Position numbers and translations under genes: made by a program. From NCBI GenBank assembly GCA_963802575.1, contig CAWDJF010000002.1, positions 496,001 through 560,000 on the forward strand: 64,000 bases of DNA, in the 5' to 3' direction. How positions within the stretch are numbered: position 1 is the stretch's first letter; the number at the start of each line of letters is the position of its first letter. This DNA is from DATFTE01 sp963802575 (lineage in GTDB: Bacteria > Acidobacteriota > Terriglobia > Terriglobales > Acidobacteriaceae). The notes beneath the pieces were generated by a model. That model saw only the letters and a list, made by a program, of their open reading frames with translations. It searched no databases and was not told where the DNA came from. Shown here in pieces: positions 23,830 through 33,315 of this stretch.

Positions 23830-26304
23830 TCAGCCAAGCTTATCCGCCACGCGATCTGGTTTTCTGGTCGCCGGAACCCAGCCCTCCACTCGGGTACCGC
23901 GGGAAGGGGCCGACTCGATCGAGAACTCGCCGCCTGCGGACCGCAGACGCTCTCTCATGCTGACGAGCCCGAGACCGTGTTGATTTCGCTCCTGTTTTGG
24001 ATTGAACCCAATTCCATCGTCGGAAATCCATAACCGAACCATATTTGATTCGGAAGTCAACTGCACTTTCACGTGTTGGGCATGGCTATGCTTGACCACA
24101 TTGCGCAGCGCTTCTTGTACCGTACGGAATAGACTCAGGGACGTGTTTTCGTCCATGTCCTGCGGCAAGTCCCGCGCCACACAGTCGACCTCGATCTTAT
24201 GCTGGCGCGAGAATTCGCGGCACAGATCGCGAACGCTTGGCGCGAGGCCCAGGTAGTACAACTTGGACGGATGCAACTGGTGAGATATTTGCTGGATGTC
24301 AGTCGCAATTTCATTCGTGAGTCGCCAGATCTCCTCCAGCGCATTTTCTTGCAGGGAGTCGCTCTTTGCCGATGCTGCCTGCTCGCATTCCTGGACTCGG
24401 TTTGCCAGCAACGCCAGCCTCTGGTTGATGTCATCGTGCAACTCCCGGGCAATGCGCGCACGCTCCTCTTCCTGCGCATGGAGGAGCTGGCCACTGACTT
24501 CGATGAGGGCCCGCTGAGCCTGTTTCTGGTCGCTGATGTCAATGCAGCAGCCCACGTATCCTGCAAATGAGGCATCACTGTTGAACCTCGGGGCGCCAAC
24601 GTCGAGAACCCACCGGTATTTTCCGTCGTAGCGACGAAGCCGATACTCCATCTCGAATTTCTTTCGGCGATCAAAGTTTGCCACATAGGTATCGAGGCAC
24701 CTCTGCCGATCTTCTGCGTGCACGCCGGTCACCCAGCCGTTGCCTCTCTCCTCCTCCATGCGCCGGCCAGTGAACTCGAGCCATGGCTGATTAAAGTAGT
24801 CGCACAACTTGTCCGGCCCAGACATCCAGATCAGTACGGGAGCGGTGTTAGCGAGCAGGCGAAAACGTTCCTCGCTCTCCACTATTGCTTCGCCGGCGCG
24901 GCGTCGTTCGGTGATATCGCGAATGACCGACTGAGTTTGTGTCACCTTACCGGCGCTATCCCGGATGGGTACCACATTGACCTCGAGCCAGATTCCTTCT
25001 CCGTTGCGACGAACTCCTTCATACTCGAAATGCTCATCAACGCTTTCCCCGCGAAACCGGCGCTCGTGAAGTTCGCGCAGGCGGGCACGCCACTTGGGCG
25101 CCACGTAATCTTCGAGTTTGATGCTATGTAGTTCTTCGCCGTCAAAGCCAAAGAGCTGCCGGAAACGGTCATTGGCAAACACCACGCGCCCTTGGGCGTC
25201 ATCGATCATTACCGCGTCGTGGAGATGATCAACCACACGACGATATTGTTCTTCACTCTCTTTCAGCTTCTGTTCCGAGTGTTTGCGCTCCGTGATATCG
25301 CGCGAAATATTAGACAGCCCTATGGCGCGGCCCTCAGTATCTATCAACGGAGACAGTGTCAGAGAGACGTTGATCCTCTTTCCCTCCTTGGTCAGTCTGA
25401 TTGTTTCGTAGTGTTCAACTTTGTCGCCTGCTGTGGCTCTTCGCGCCATCGTTTCCTCCTCGCCGAGTAGATCGGCGGGGATAAGAATATTGATGGACTG
25501 TCCGACCGCTTCCGCCTCACTGAATCCGAAGATCTTTTCCGCTCCCCGGTTCCAACTCGTGATGATTCCTTCAAGGGTTTTGGAAATAATCGCATCGTCG
25601 GACGATTCGACAATGGAAGCCAGCCTGGATCGAGATTGTTCGGCTTGTTTGCGTTCGGTGATGTCCTGCACTGTGCCGCGAAGGTAGGTTACATTGCCTC
25701 CTGCGTCACGTAGCGCTTCCCCTCCGGCAACAACCCATCGCGCACCGCCGTCCGCGCCCCTTACCTCCAGCTCTACCTTCGGAACCGAACCAGTCTGGAA
25801 TGCCGTCTCGATCGCTGCCCGAAGTCGATCCTGGCTTTCTGGAGTAAACAACCGTAAGAAGTCGTCGTAAGACAGCGGAGGTAGTGTGGGGTCAAGCCCG
25901 TGGATGCGATAGAGTTCCGTCGACCAGATAAACGATTTCTTCCTGGCGTCCCATTGCCAGCTTCCGATTTTAGCGAGGCGCAGAGCTTCTGCGATCTCTT
26001 TCTCCTTCCTGCCCAGTCCTTCGTGAGCGCGTTTGCGCCTGCTGATATTGCGAAGCAGCAAAACAATGCATAGGGTCTCGATCAGAATGAGGGAGGAAAA
26101 TCCAAGGATTCCGGATCGATCAAGCTGCCAGGGGGAGCTCTTTGAGCTCAGCGCCGCGGGCGCGGAGGAAGAGAAGACAAACAACCCAATTCCCTGCTGC
26201 TGAGGATGCCGGGCGGGAGCAACTGGTATTTGCGCGCCGGACAGATGTATGCCAAGACTAAGAACGCATATCAGCAGATGCCGGATAGTTACACACCCCG
26301 GCAT
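23830..26304 (-). CDS. Multi-PAS sensor histidine kinase, NarL/HisKA_3 class
   Basis: About 824 residues (ATG 26304; a TTG at 26337 is possible). The N-terminus has a signal-like helix and one transmembrane segment (about 65-85, ILGFSSLILIETLCIVLLL). Four PAS/PAC modules follow, each ending in a DITERK/DISDQK-type linker. The HisKA_3 dimerisation domain carries the phospho-site ERARIARELHDDINQRL. The ATPase domain has RNVVKHSHAQ, DDGIGF and HGLGLVSMRER. The class normally pairs with LuxR-type regulators such as those at 32634 and 34158. Confidence 0.93.
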   Translation of the reverse strand: MPGCVTIRHLLICVLSLGIHLSGAQIPVAPARHPQQQGIGLFVFSSSAPAALSSKSSPWQLDRSGILGFSSLILIETLCIVLLLRNISRRKRAHEGLGRKEKEIAEALRLAKIGSWQWDARKKSFIWSTELYRIHGLDPTLPPLSYDDFLRLFTPESQDRLRAAIETAFQTGSVPKVELEVRGADGGARWVVAGGEALRDAGGNVTYLRGTVQDITERKQAEQSRSRLASIVESSDDAIISKTLEGIITSWNRGAEKIFGFSEAEAVGQSINILIPADLLGEEETMARRATAGDKVEHYETIRLTKEGKRINVSLTLSPLIDTEGRAIGLSNISRDITERKHSEQKLKESEEQYRRVVDHLHDAVMIDDAQGRVVFANDRFRQLFGFDGEELHSIKLEDYVAPKWRARLRELHERRFRGESVDEHFEYEGVRRNGEGIWLEVNVVPIRDSAGKVTQTQSVIRDITERRRAGEAIVESEERFRLLANTAPVLIWMSGPDKLCDYFNQPWLEFTGRRMEEERGNGWVTGVHAEDRQRCLDTYVANFDRRKKFEMEYRLRRYDGKYRWVLDVGAPRFNSDASFAGYVGCCIDISDQKQAQRALIEVSGQLLHAQEEERARIARELHDDINQRLALLANRVQECEQAASAKSDSLQENALEEIWRLTNEIATDIQQISHQLHPSKLYYLGLAPSVRDLCREFSRQHKIEVDCVARDLPQDMDENTSLSLFRTVQEALRNVVKHSHAQHVKVQLTSESNMVRLWISDDGIGFNPKQERNQHGLGLVSMRERLRSAGGEFSIESAPSRGTRVEGWVPATRKPDRVADKLG

Positions 26305-26634
26305 CAGGCCGTCGCTGATCGCACGAAGCGGATACAAGATTGTTCGCCTTCTTGCTTCTCACAGTAGCGAATCCGGGCAACTTGCGAACGATTCCACTCT
26401 CCGACGCGTCACGAATCTCCTGCGTAGCGGCTCGTGAGCGCCTAGCGTTCCAAGTCATCCCAAATGGAATGCTATGCGGCTGTGGTAACGGTTCCACCTG
26501 TCAGAATTGACAGTTCGTCCGGCAAATGCCTACAACTAGCATCCCGTATCGGACAAAGCAGCACTCAGGGCATCGAGTGTCCGGAGCCGCCGCGCCGAGC
26601 CGCGGCAGTGCCTGCTTAGGGAAGAAGAACCGGA
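26305..26634. other. Divergent gap between PAS kinase and ECF-like gene
   Basis: Contains a perfect-arm CTGTCA-N4-TGACAG site at 26498. Otherwise I see no gene. Confidence 0.5.
26498..26513. promoter_or_regulatory. CTGTCA-N4-TGACAG-type site 2
   Basis: CTGTCAGAATTGACAG, with both 6-bp arms perfect. About 120 bp before the ECF-like gene and 190 bp before the PAS kinase. Confidence 0.7.
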
Positions 26635-27180
26635 TTGTCTCGCCTCAAAGCACTCAAGATCGAACACTTCCGCGCCGACTACGCGCAGCCGACCGACTAT
26701 TGCGACGTGTTTGAGCGGGAAATGAAGTCCCTTTATCTGCTTGCATTCTTGTTGACTGCAAATCATCAAGAGGCTGAGGAGTGCTTTGTTTCGACGATAG
26801 AAACGGGCTGCGGAGAAAAAAGTATATTCAAGGCTTGGACCAAATCCTGGATCAAGCGTTGCCTGATCCAGAAAGCCATTCACGTTGTCTTTTCTCGTTC
26901 AGTCTGCGATCGGCAGCGCTCGCTCTGGGGCGGAGATTCCTGCGAAACTCGCTTGCGAGATATGGTCAACGCAGTCACCGGCCTGGAAGTGTTGGAACGG
27001 TTTGTGTTTGTCATGTCAATTCTGGAAGGGTATTCGGTTCGGGAATGCTCTCTTCTGTTGCATTGCAAAGGGGAGAACGTCGTCCAGTTGCGGATGAGAG
27101 CATCGACAAAACTTGCTGCATCCAACTCGCGCTTTAGCGAGCCTCTGGCCGCACGACCAGATCAGCCCGCATCGAATTGA
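26635..27180 (+). CDS. ECF-sigma-like protein, truncated or atypical
   Basis: 181 residues, TTG start uncertain. DVFEREMKSLYLLAFLLTANHQEAEECF resembles the region-2 start of ECF sigma factors. FVFVMSILEGYSVRECSLLLHCKGENVVQLRMRA resembles region 4 (helix-turn-helix). The middle is short and cysteine-rich, and the recognition helix is not canonical. It may be a degenerate sigma factor or a sigma-like regulator. No anti-sigma gene is adjacent. Confidence 0.6.
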   Translation: MSRLKALKIEHFRADYAQPTDYCDVFEREMKSLYLLAFLLTANHQEAEECFVSTIETGCGEKSIFKAWTKSWIKRCLIQKAIHVVFSRSVCDRQRSLWGGDSCETRLRDMVNAVTGLEVLERFVFVMSILEGYSVRECSLLLHCKGENVVQLRMRASTKLAASNSRFSEPLAARPDQPASN

Positions 27181-27355
27181 CCTTGTACTTCGAAAAATCG
27201 GTACCGGGATGAGTCTCGATCTCGGCAAGAAAAAGCACAGGTTCGCTTGGCGCCCGCCAGCCAGGTAGATCTTCTGTCGATGCGCCCGCCTTCATTCGAC
27301 CGGTCATCTTTAGTGATGTGACCTTGCAGGCATCATCATCCAGCGACCGTCGCAA
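27134..27355 (-). pseudogene. Possible short coding remnant
   Basis: 73-codon frame overlapping the ECF-like 3' end antisense. It has plausible codon use and reads LAEIETHPGTDFSKYKVNS and MRADLVVRPEAR. No RBS or family match is recognised. It could be the 3' end of a lost gene or a chance frame. Confidence 0.2.
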
Positions 27356-27413
27356 CCTGGCTGACGGGCACGATTCCCTGACCTACGCTAGCGGGGGCTA
27401 TAGCCACTGGCGA

Positions 27414-27429
27414 CTGTTAGAAATGCCAG
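27414..27429. promoter_or_regulatory. CTGTCA-N4-TGACAG-type site 3
   Basis: CTGTTAGAAATGCCAG, about 90 bp before the NtrB-like kinase. Confidence 0.6.
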
Positions 27430-27518
27430 TTCAGCGGCAATGTAATGATCATGAACATGGTGTCGGCGAGTCTCCCCGCTGCCTTGACAAGATCGATCGA
27501 TGAAATGGACATAGCCCC

Positions 27519-28559
27519 TTGCTTAAGATAACCCGTAGTCGCTTGACTCCTCGCAGAGTAGCGCTGCTTTACCTCTTAATTTCCGGCTTATGGGTCGCGG
27601 TTTCCAGTGAGTTCCTGTTTCTTGAACTCGAAAGCAAAGCTGCAATCACTGCATTTGAAATCGCGAAGGGCCTGCTATTCGTTCTGGCGAGCGGTGGGCT
27701 GATCTATTTCATTGCCCGAAGAATGCTGGACCGTTTAGTACGCTCCGAAGAATCGCTGCGCGAGTCAGAAAGCAACCGGCTCCGGTTGCAGCAGCAACTG
27801 ATTCAGGCACAAAAGCTGGAGGCTCTGGGTAGATTGGCGGCCGGAATCACCCACGACTTCAATAACATTCTGGAAGTGATTCACGGCAGTGCTGATTTAC
27901 TGAGGTCAGAGACTGACGCATCTTCATTGCAAGCCCATGCGCGCATCCAGCTTATTTTGCAAGCTGTCGGCCGGGGATCCGATCTTACGCGTCAACTGCT
28001 GGCGTTCAGCCGCCGCCAGACGCTCGTTCTGAGGCCGATCGACCTGAATGTTGTGGTTCGAGAATCTGCAGCTTTCTTACAGGGTCTTGCGGGTGCGCAG
28101 TTCACCATTCAATTGCAGCTTGATCCGGAGTTGTGGACCGTCATGGGCGATGCCACGCAGCTCGCCCAGGTGTTGATGAACCTCTGCATGAACGCACGCG
28201 ACGCGATGCCGTCCGGCGGGTTTCTGGAAATTCAGACCAGCAATCTTACGATTGGCGCCGACATGGTAGAGCGCCTCGCGGAGAGCAGCCCAGGGCCGCA
28301 CGTCTTACTTCGCGTGCGCGACTTCGGAAGTGGAATTCCCCAGGATGTCCAGGACCGGATGTTCGAGCCTTTCTTCAGCACGAAGAGTGATTCTCAAGGT
28401 ACCGGTCTCGGGCTTTCCATGGTCTACGGCATCGTAAAGCAATGCGGAGGGTTCATCGATGTAACTAGTGAGATGCAAAAGGGCACAACTTTTTATATCT
28501 ATCTGCCGCGCGCGACGGCCGCCCTGACAGACGTTGGATCGTTCTCCGCGAAAATCTAG
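27519..28559 (+). CDS. Orphan membrane histidine kinase, NtrB-like core
   Basis: 346 residues; TTG start at 27519, with TTG 27543 as an alternative. Two transmembrane helices (about 14-35 and 48-67) flank a very short loop, so there is no sizeable sensor domain. A coiled linker leads to the H-box LGRLAAGITHDFNNIL (H112). The ATPase domain has NLCMNARDAMP (N-box), RDFGSGIP (G1) and GTGLGLSMVYGIV. No receiver is fused or adjacent. Confidence 0.9.
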   Translation: MLKITRSRLTPRRVALLYLLISGLWVAVSSEFLFLELESKAAITAFEIAKGLLFVLASGGLIYFIARRMLDRLVRSEESLRESESNRLRLQQQLIQAQKLEALGRLAAGITHDFNNILEVIHGSADLLRSETDASSLQAHARIQLILQAVGRGSDLTRQLLAFSRRQTLVLRPIDLNVVVRESAAFLQGLAGAQFTIQLQLDPELWTVMGDATQLAQVLMNLCMNARDAMPSGGFLEIQTSNLTIGADMVERLAESSPGPHVLLRVRDFGSGIPQDVQDRMFEPFFSTKSDSQGTGLGLSMVYGIVKQCGGFIDVTSEMQKGTTFYIYLPRATAALTDVGSFSAKI

Positions 28560-28655
28560 CGCTCCAGCGGGGATTGGCCTTGTGCAATCGGTGAGTTCGC
28601 GGGTTTCTGCTGAAATGCAGAACACGGATGATTCACCGGCGACTAAACGCTCCGG

Positions 28656-29582
28656 TTATTCCGCCACCGGACTCCAACTCTCATCGGGATCGAATTGAGT
28701 CATTGATTTCGCGGTTTCGGTCTTTCCCAAATCTTTTTGGAACAGCACGCCATCCTGGTTGATGATGAATGTCATCACCCCTGAGTTGCCGTATTCAGCG
28801 GGATAAGCGACGAAGGCGAATCCCCCAACCATTTTTCCGTCGACAACGTATTCCTTCGCGCCGCCCTGCGCGTGGCTACCTTGTCCTTTCAGCATGCGGA
28901 AGTTGTAACCATGGAACGAGGTGTTCGAATTCGGCTTTGCGCTGTAGCCTTCGTCGGTTGCAAACGCCACCAGTGGCCCCAGCGGGCTTTTGGGTTGACC
29001 TTCCGGCGACTCCCAGTACAGACCGTTTTGTTTGCCCGTGTCACTGATGAACTTAAGCGCGTACTGTTTCTGATTTCCTCCGTCACGACTCTGGCTAAAG
29101 TATTCCGCCTGTGCATCGGCCAGCGCTCCACAGATGTCGATTACGGCCAGTTCATTCCTGCCGACACGGCGCGCCAGAATCTCATCCTTCCCTGCAGCCG
29201 TGTCAAAGAACCATTGCCCCGCTGGATTCTTTTTCAGTGGGATCGGAAAAGCAAAATTGTCGGCGCCAATCAGCAGGATCTGCGCGTCGTCCGGCATTTT
29301 GCGCCAGCGGTGCATCACCCCATAAGCTGTCACGAACATTGCGACCGTGGCCTTGTCCTGCGTAGCATCGCCAGAAAAGATGATCTCTTTCGATTCCGGG
29401 CCGAAAATTGCCAGGAGCGCATTTTGATCTCCTGACTTCCCCGCTTCCAGCAAGCCGTTCCCCGCCTCTTCCGGCGAAGCAAACGTCTTGATCGTGGGTT
29501 TATCAGCCTTGTTGCAGGCAACGAGTGGAACGATCAGCGCCAGAATGATCGCAACAAATATTTTTTGGGTTTTGACCGACAT
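28656..29582 (-). CDS. DUF2950 family lipoprotein
   Basis: 308 residues. The lipoprotein signal is IFVAIILALIVPLVAC, with the cysteine at residue 23. Family features are FASPEEAGNGLLEAGKSGD, GADNFAFPIPLKKNPAGQW and GVMTFIINQDGVLFQKDLG. Envelope-associated, unknown function. It lies 50 bp downstream of the DUF3300 gene, a pairing common for these two families, and is probably co-transcribed with it. Confidence 0.9.
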   Translation of the reverse strand: MSVKTQKIFVAIILALIVPLVACNKADKPTIKTFASPEEAGNGLLEAGKSGDQNALLAIFGPESKEIIFSGDATQDKATVAMFVTAYGVMHRWRKMPDDAQILLIGADNFAFPIPLKKNPAGQWFFDTAAGKDEILARRVGRNELAVIDICGALADAQAEYFSQSRDGGNQKQYALKFISDTGKQNGLYWESPEGQPKSPLGPLVAFATDEGYSAKPNSNTSFHGYNFRMLKGQGSHAQGGAKEYVVDGKMVGGFAFVAYPAEYGNSGVMTFIINQDGVLFQKDLGKTETAKSMTQFDPDESWSPVAE

Positions 29583-29632
29583 GACTATCCTCCAAACCTA
29601 TCGACCGTCAGGCGCTAACCGCCTTGTCCGGT

Positions 29633-31177
29633 TCATCTGCGGCGACCACCGCCGCCCCAGCCACCACCGCCGCCCATGCTGGCCGACCCGCGAGCACTTT
29701 CGGATCTGGATCGCCAGCCTTCTCCTCCACCGCCGCCGAAGGCTGATGATCCACCGCTTTTTTCCTGTCCGCCCCAACCGCTAGAAGCGGCAGATTTGTT
29801 TCCGTACGCGCTCTGCCCCGAGTAGCTTGAAGCGCCAGATTTCTGTGCACTATTCGAGTAACTAGACGTGTTTTGACCCGAATAACTTGAGCCGGATTTC
29901 GGCGTGTTGTTCGAATTCCCGGTCCAGCCGCTCCCGGTATTGCTGTAAGTGTTTCCGTTCGCGGTCGCGTACTTGTTCCCATTTGCAGTCTGAGCTACGG
30001 CCGCGCTGTTGTATTGACCCGATGCGCCATAAGCCTTGCCGCCGTTCGAGGTTTGCACGGAACCCGTGGTTCCCTGAGAGGTTGTTTGATGCTGGCTATA
30101 AGCTGTGTTGCCGTTTTTCGAAACTGTTGAACTCCCCCAACTGCCGTTGGCGTTGGACCCTTGCTCGGTCTGACCGTACGCTCCGGTTCTCGGGTTATAC
30201 GCTTGGGCAACACTCTGGCTTCCGTAAGCGTTCGAGGCTGTCGCGCCACGTGCGTAAGTACCGGTGGAAGGGTTGTACGCCTTGGCAGCGCTTGCGCTGC
30301 CGTAGCCGTTGGAAACGGTGCCGCCCCGCGCGTAGGTCCCCGTGGCGGGGTTGTAACTGGTGCCATAGTGCGCGACGCTTGAACCGTAGTAGCCGCCGTG
30401 CCATGCGCTGTTTCCGTAATACGCGCCGCCGCGGTAGACCACCGTGGTGCTATGCCAGTTGCAGTTCCAGTAGCTATATCCCCAGGAATTGCCGGCCACC
30501 AAAGCGCCCACAGCAATGCCTACTCCAAATGCAAGTATCGCTGTCGAGGCAGGAGGGGCAACATACCCGGGAACAACATACGGATAGCCGTAAACCACCG
30601 TTGGGTTGTAGACCGGGACGTAAACCACCTGCGGATTCGTGGGCTGAATCACAATCACTTGCGGCGACTGTTGTACGACTGTAATCTGCGAACTTGATTT
30701 GAGATTCCCCGCAGCTTGTGCTTTTGCACGCAAAACCTGGACCGCCGACATCACATCCGCTGCTTGCGTGTGGTACGCCTCGCCCAATGCCGAGGTCCAA
30801 CTGAGATTCTTCGCCATGTTCTCGAGCACCGAAGGAAATTGTGTGAGCGCTTTCACACTTGGGTCCCACGGCTGTCCATCCACGGCCTGCATGAGAGTCT
30901 TGCCAGTAAGTTGGCTGTTTTGGTGAAGCCAGTCGTTGGCGTAAGAGACCTGGTCAGGAAAGGTCGCGGCTCCGAGTGCCTGGGCTACGAGCGCATCCGG
31001 ATAGAGCGCGATCGGTGCCACAAGTTGTTGCAATTCTTCCGCTGACAGTGGCACACCTTGGCCAGAGTATCCCTGTTGCGGCGCCTGCTGAGCTGCAGCT
31101 TGAAATGGCGTTGTACTAACGGCTAACAGCAAGGATAGGGCTGCTGACAGAAGCTGCTTTGTAAAGGTCCTGATCAT
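29633..31177 (-). CDS. DUF3300 family secreted protein with Gly/Ser-rich tail
   Basis: 514 residues. A signal peptide (LLSAALSLLLAVSTTPFQAAA) is followed by the DUF3300 core LSAEELQQLVAPIALYPDALVAQ and DPSVKALTQFPSVL. A short hydrophobic stretch near 205-225 precedes a long low-complexity tail. The tail has near-repeats of the form YNPxTGTYARG (three times), then Ser/Gly/Asn-rich sequence ending in GGGGWGGGGRRR. Probably a surface or periplasmic structural protein. Confidence 0.88.
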   Translation of the reverse strand: MIRTFTKQLLSAALSLLLAVSTTPFQAAAQQAPQQGYSGQGVPLSAEELQQLVAPIALYPDALVAQALGAATFPDQVSYANDWLHQNSQLTGKTLMQAVDGQPWDPSVKALTQFPSVLENMAKNLSWTSALGEAYHTQAADVMSAVQVLRAKAQAAGNLKSSSQITVVQQSPQVIVIQPTNPQVVYVPVYNPTVVYGYPYVVPGYVAPPASTAILAFGVGIAVGALVAGNSWGYSYWNCNWHSTTVVYRGGAYYGNSAWHGGYYGSSVAHYGTSYNPATGTYARGGTVSNGYGSASAAKAYNPSTGTYARGATASNAYGSQSVAQAYNPRTGAYGQTEQGSNANGSWGSSTVSKNGNTAYSQHQTTSQGTTGSVQTSNGGKAYGASGQYNSAAVAQTANGNKYATANGNTYSNTGSGWTGNSNNTPKSGSSYSGQNTSSYSNSAQKSGASSYSGQSAYGNKSAASSGWGGQEKSGGSSAFGGGGGEGWRSRSESARGSASMGGGGGWGGGGRRR

Positions 31178-31424
31178 TTTGATTCTCCGCGGCCACCACG
31201 ATCTGGGCCGCTATTGGCTCCCGGTTAGGATCAATTCTGTTTCCACCGATGCGCAAATTCCGCGAGCTTGAGAGCTTTTGGTGTTTCCATGTGCCTCATT
31301 TGCGGATCCTTTTCTGTCAAAGCAAAGAGCCCCGCATGAACGTCGCGAGTTGACGGAAATCGGATGGTCAGCTTGGACGGAGCTTCGGCGAGGCCATGTT
31401 CGTTCAGAGCTTAGGGTCTGGCTA

Positions 31425-31440
31425 CTGTCAGTTTTGCCAG
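31425..31440. promoter_or_regulatory. CTGTCA-N4-TGACAG-type site 4
   Basis: CTGTCAGTTTTGCCAG, in the divergent gap, 248 bp before the DUF3300 gene. It is identical, read on the other strand, to site 7. Confidence 0.65.
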
Positions 31441-31506
31441 ACTGGAAAGCACAATCGGCGGCCCTGCCGCACTGCCCGAAAAAACTATGTGAAGGTACTC
31501 GCACAC

Positions 31507-31522
31507 CTGTCAGAACTGGCAG
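31507..31522. promoter_or_regulatory. CTGTCA-N4-TGACAG-type site 5
   Basis: CTGTCAGAACTGGCAG, 33 bp before the DUF2490 gene start and 82 bp from site 4. Confidence 0.65.
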
Positions 31523-31554
31523 GTGGAGTAAGGAGCACGAGCAGATAAGCTCCC

Positions 31555-32325
31555 ATGGCGAAAGGCAACAAACGCATGAGCGCCCATCAGCGCGGTGTCT
31601 CGATCTCACGGTGTTTTCGGTGGTCGAAAACGACGCTTATGCTGTTTTTCGCGTGCGTCTCAGTAAGCGCTCAGTCGGTCCAGTTCCTTCCCGAGGTTGA
31701 TACTTATCTCAAACTGAACTCCAGGTTTCGCGTCTATTCTGAGTTCAAAGATGATCGAGACGGAGGAGACTCCACCCAAGCCACGATGGGACCGAGCCTT
31801 CAGTTGTATCTCAAGCCCCTTCTCAGGCTGAAGAGAATCACCACGTTCGATCTTGATGATGCCAAGCCAAGGGCCCTGGTGCTCGAGGCGGGGTATCGCT
31901 ACATCGCTGCGCCGAATGAACCGACAGACACCCGATTCTTAACTTCGGCAACCTTTCACCTTCCCCTGAGAGCCGGAGCCTTGATCACTGACAGGAACCG
32001 AGCAGATCTCGACTGGAAAGACAAAGACAAGTTCTACTGGCGCTATCGCAATAAGCTGACGCTCGAAAGGACATTTGCAATCCGTTCGTACCACCTCATT
32101 CCGTATATCGCCGCAGAGCCTTATTACACGAGCCAGTACAAGAAGTGGAGCACTACGGACCTCTACGCCGGATGCCTGCTCCCAGTCGGGAAGCATGTCG
32201 AGTTCAATCCTTATTATCAGCACGAGAACGACACCGGCAAGCACCCCAATAGCCAAACGAACTCAATCGGCCTTGCGCTTTACCTTTTTTTCTCTGTGGA
32301 AAAAACCCACGCTCCGAGTCAATGA
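31555..32325 (+). CDS. DUF2490 family outer-membrane beta-barrel protein
   Basis: 256 residues with an N-terminal export signal (LMLFFACVSVSAQS). The barrel pattern of alternating residues includes LKLNSRFRVYSEFKDDRD, RNRADLDWKDKDKFYWRYRNKLTLE and FNPYYQHENDTG, typical of DUF2490. Probable outer-membrane barrel, function unknown. Confidence 0.82.
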   Translation: MAKGNKRMSAHQRGVSISRCFRWSKTTLMLFFACVSVSAQSVQFLPEVDTYLKLNSRFRVYSEFKDDRDGGDSTQATMGPSLQLYLKPLLRLKRITTFDLDDAKPRALVLEAGYRYIAAPNEPTDTRFLTSATFHLPLRAGALITDRNRADLDWKDKDKFYWRYRNKLTLERTFAIRSYHLIPYIAAEPYYTSQYKKWSTTDLYAGCLLPVGKHVEFNPYYQHENDTGKHPNSQTNSIGLALYLFFSVEKTHAPSQ

Positions 32326-32460
32326 CGACGGTTCGCGTGGCCCGGGGTCATAACCGCTACCAGTGAGCCAAACGAGGACGGGTAGCACGGAAGCCACAAT
32401 TGGAGTATGTTGACATCTCCCAAGATTACTCGTCCAACTCGTGTCGCTAGCACAGATGTC

Positions 32461-32476
32461 TGTGATCTCCGTCACA
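32461..32476. promoter_or_regulatory. Perfect CRP-consensus palindrome
   Basis: TGTGATCTCCGTCACA fits the TGTGA-N6-TCACA consensus of CRP exactly. It is about 158 bp before the NarL-type regulator at 32634. Which Crp/Fnr paralogue would bind is unknown. Confidence 0.5.
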
Positions 32477-32633
32477 GCGAATATTGTCTAAAAATCGGTA
32501 TTTTTTGTCCACCCAGCGAAGATGGTTGTGAATATCCCACCGCAGAAGGTCTTTTCTGCACGGGCTTCGAACCCGGGCCAGCAGTTTGCAACACACGACC
32601 GGCACTTAATTCACTCTGTGAAAGGTTCCGACG

Positions 32634-33278
32634 ATGAACAATCGATCTCGCATTCTTATCGCCGACGATCACAATCTTGTAGCGGAATTGTGCAAGCGCC
32701 TTCTGGAAAAAGAATTCGATGTCGTTGGAATGGTCAGCGACGGTCGCGCCCTGGTGCTTGCTGCCGCCGATCTGCGGCCGGACGTAGTCGTGATCGATAT
32801 TGCCATGCCGATTCTGAATGGATTGGACGCTGGGCGACAACTGAAAGAAATGCTGCCCGCCATCAAGCTCGTTTATCTCACCATGAATCCCGACGTCGAA
32901 GTGGCCGCCGAGGCCTTCCGTCGCGGAGCCTCCGGCTACTTGCTTAAGACCTGCGCCGCAGCTGACATCGTGCTGGCAGTTCGAGATGTCTTACGTGGCA
33001 AATCCTATCTGTCACCCGCTCTGTCGCGCGAGAACGTCGATTTCCTGCGGCGGCAAGAAAAGGAACTGACCGACGAAGCCGACCTTCTTACCAGCAGGCA
33101 GCGGGAAGTACTGCAGTTGCTGGCCGAAGGCAAGGTGATGAAGGAAGTGGGCAGCATTCTCAACATGACCACCAGAACGGTGGCGTATCACAAGTACCGC
33201 ATGATGGAAGTGCTCGGCGCCAAAAGCAATGCTGAATTGGTGAAGTATGCCATCAGAAACCACATGGTAGCCGCTTAA
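32634..33278 (+). CDS. NarL/FixJ-type response regulator (paralogue A)
   Basis: 214 residues. REC domain 1-120 with D11/D12, phosphoacceptor D55 in VVVIDIAMPILNG, and K in YLLKTC. A LuxR-type helix-turn-helix at about 148-208 includes LTSRQREVLQLLAEGKVMKEV and TTRTVAYHKYRMMEVLG. Close paralogue of the convergent gene 33514-34158. It probably pairs with a HisKA_3 kinase such as that at 23830. Confidence 0.94.
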   Translation: MNNRSRILIADDHNLVAELCKRLLEKEFDVVGMVSDGRALVLAAADLRPDVVVIDIAMPILNGLDAGRQLKEMLPAIKLVYLTMNPDVEVAAEAFRRGASGYLLKTCAAADIVLAVRDVLRGKSYLSPALSRENVDFLRRQEKELTDEADLLTSRQREVLQLLAEGKVMKEVGSILNMTTRTVAYHKYRMMEVLGAKSNAELVKYAIRNHMVAA

Positions 33279-33297
33279 GCAAGCCACAACATTTCAA

Positions 33298-33315
33298 TCC
33301 CTCCGATCGGAGGGA
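33298..33315. other. 18-bp perfect palindrome between convergent regulators
   Basis: TCCCTCCGATCGGAGGGA reads the same on both strands. It lies 20 bp after the stop of paralogue A. It may act as a transcription-end hairpin, although no T run follows, or as a protein-binding site. Confidence 0.5.
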
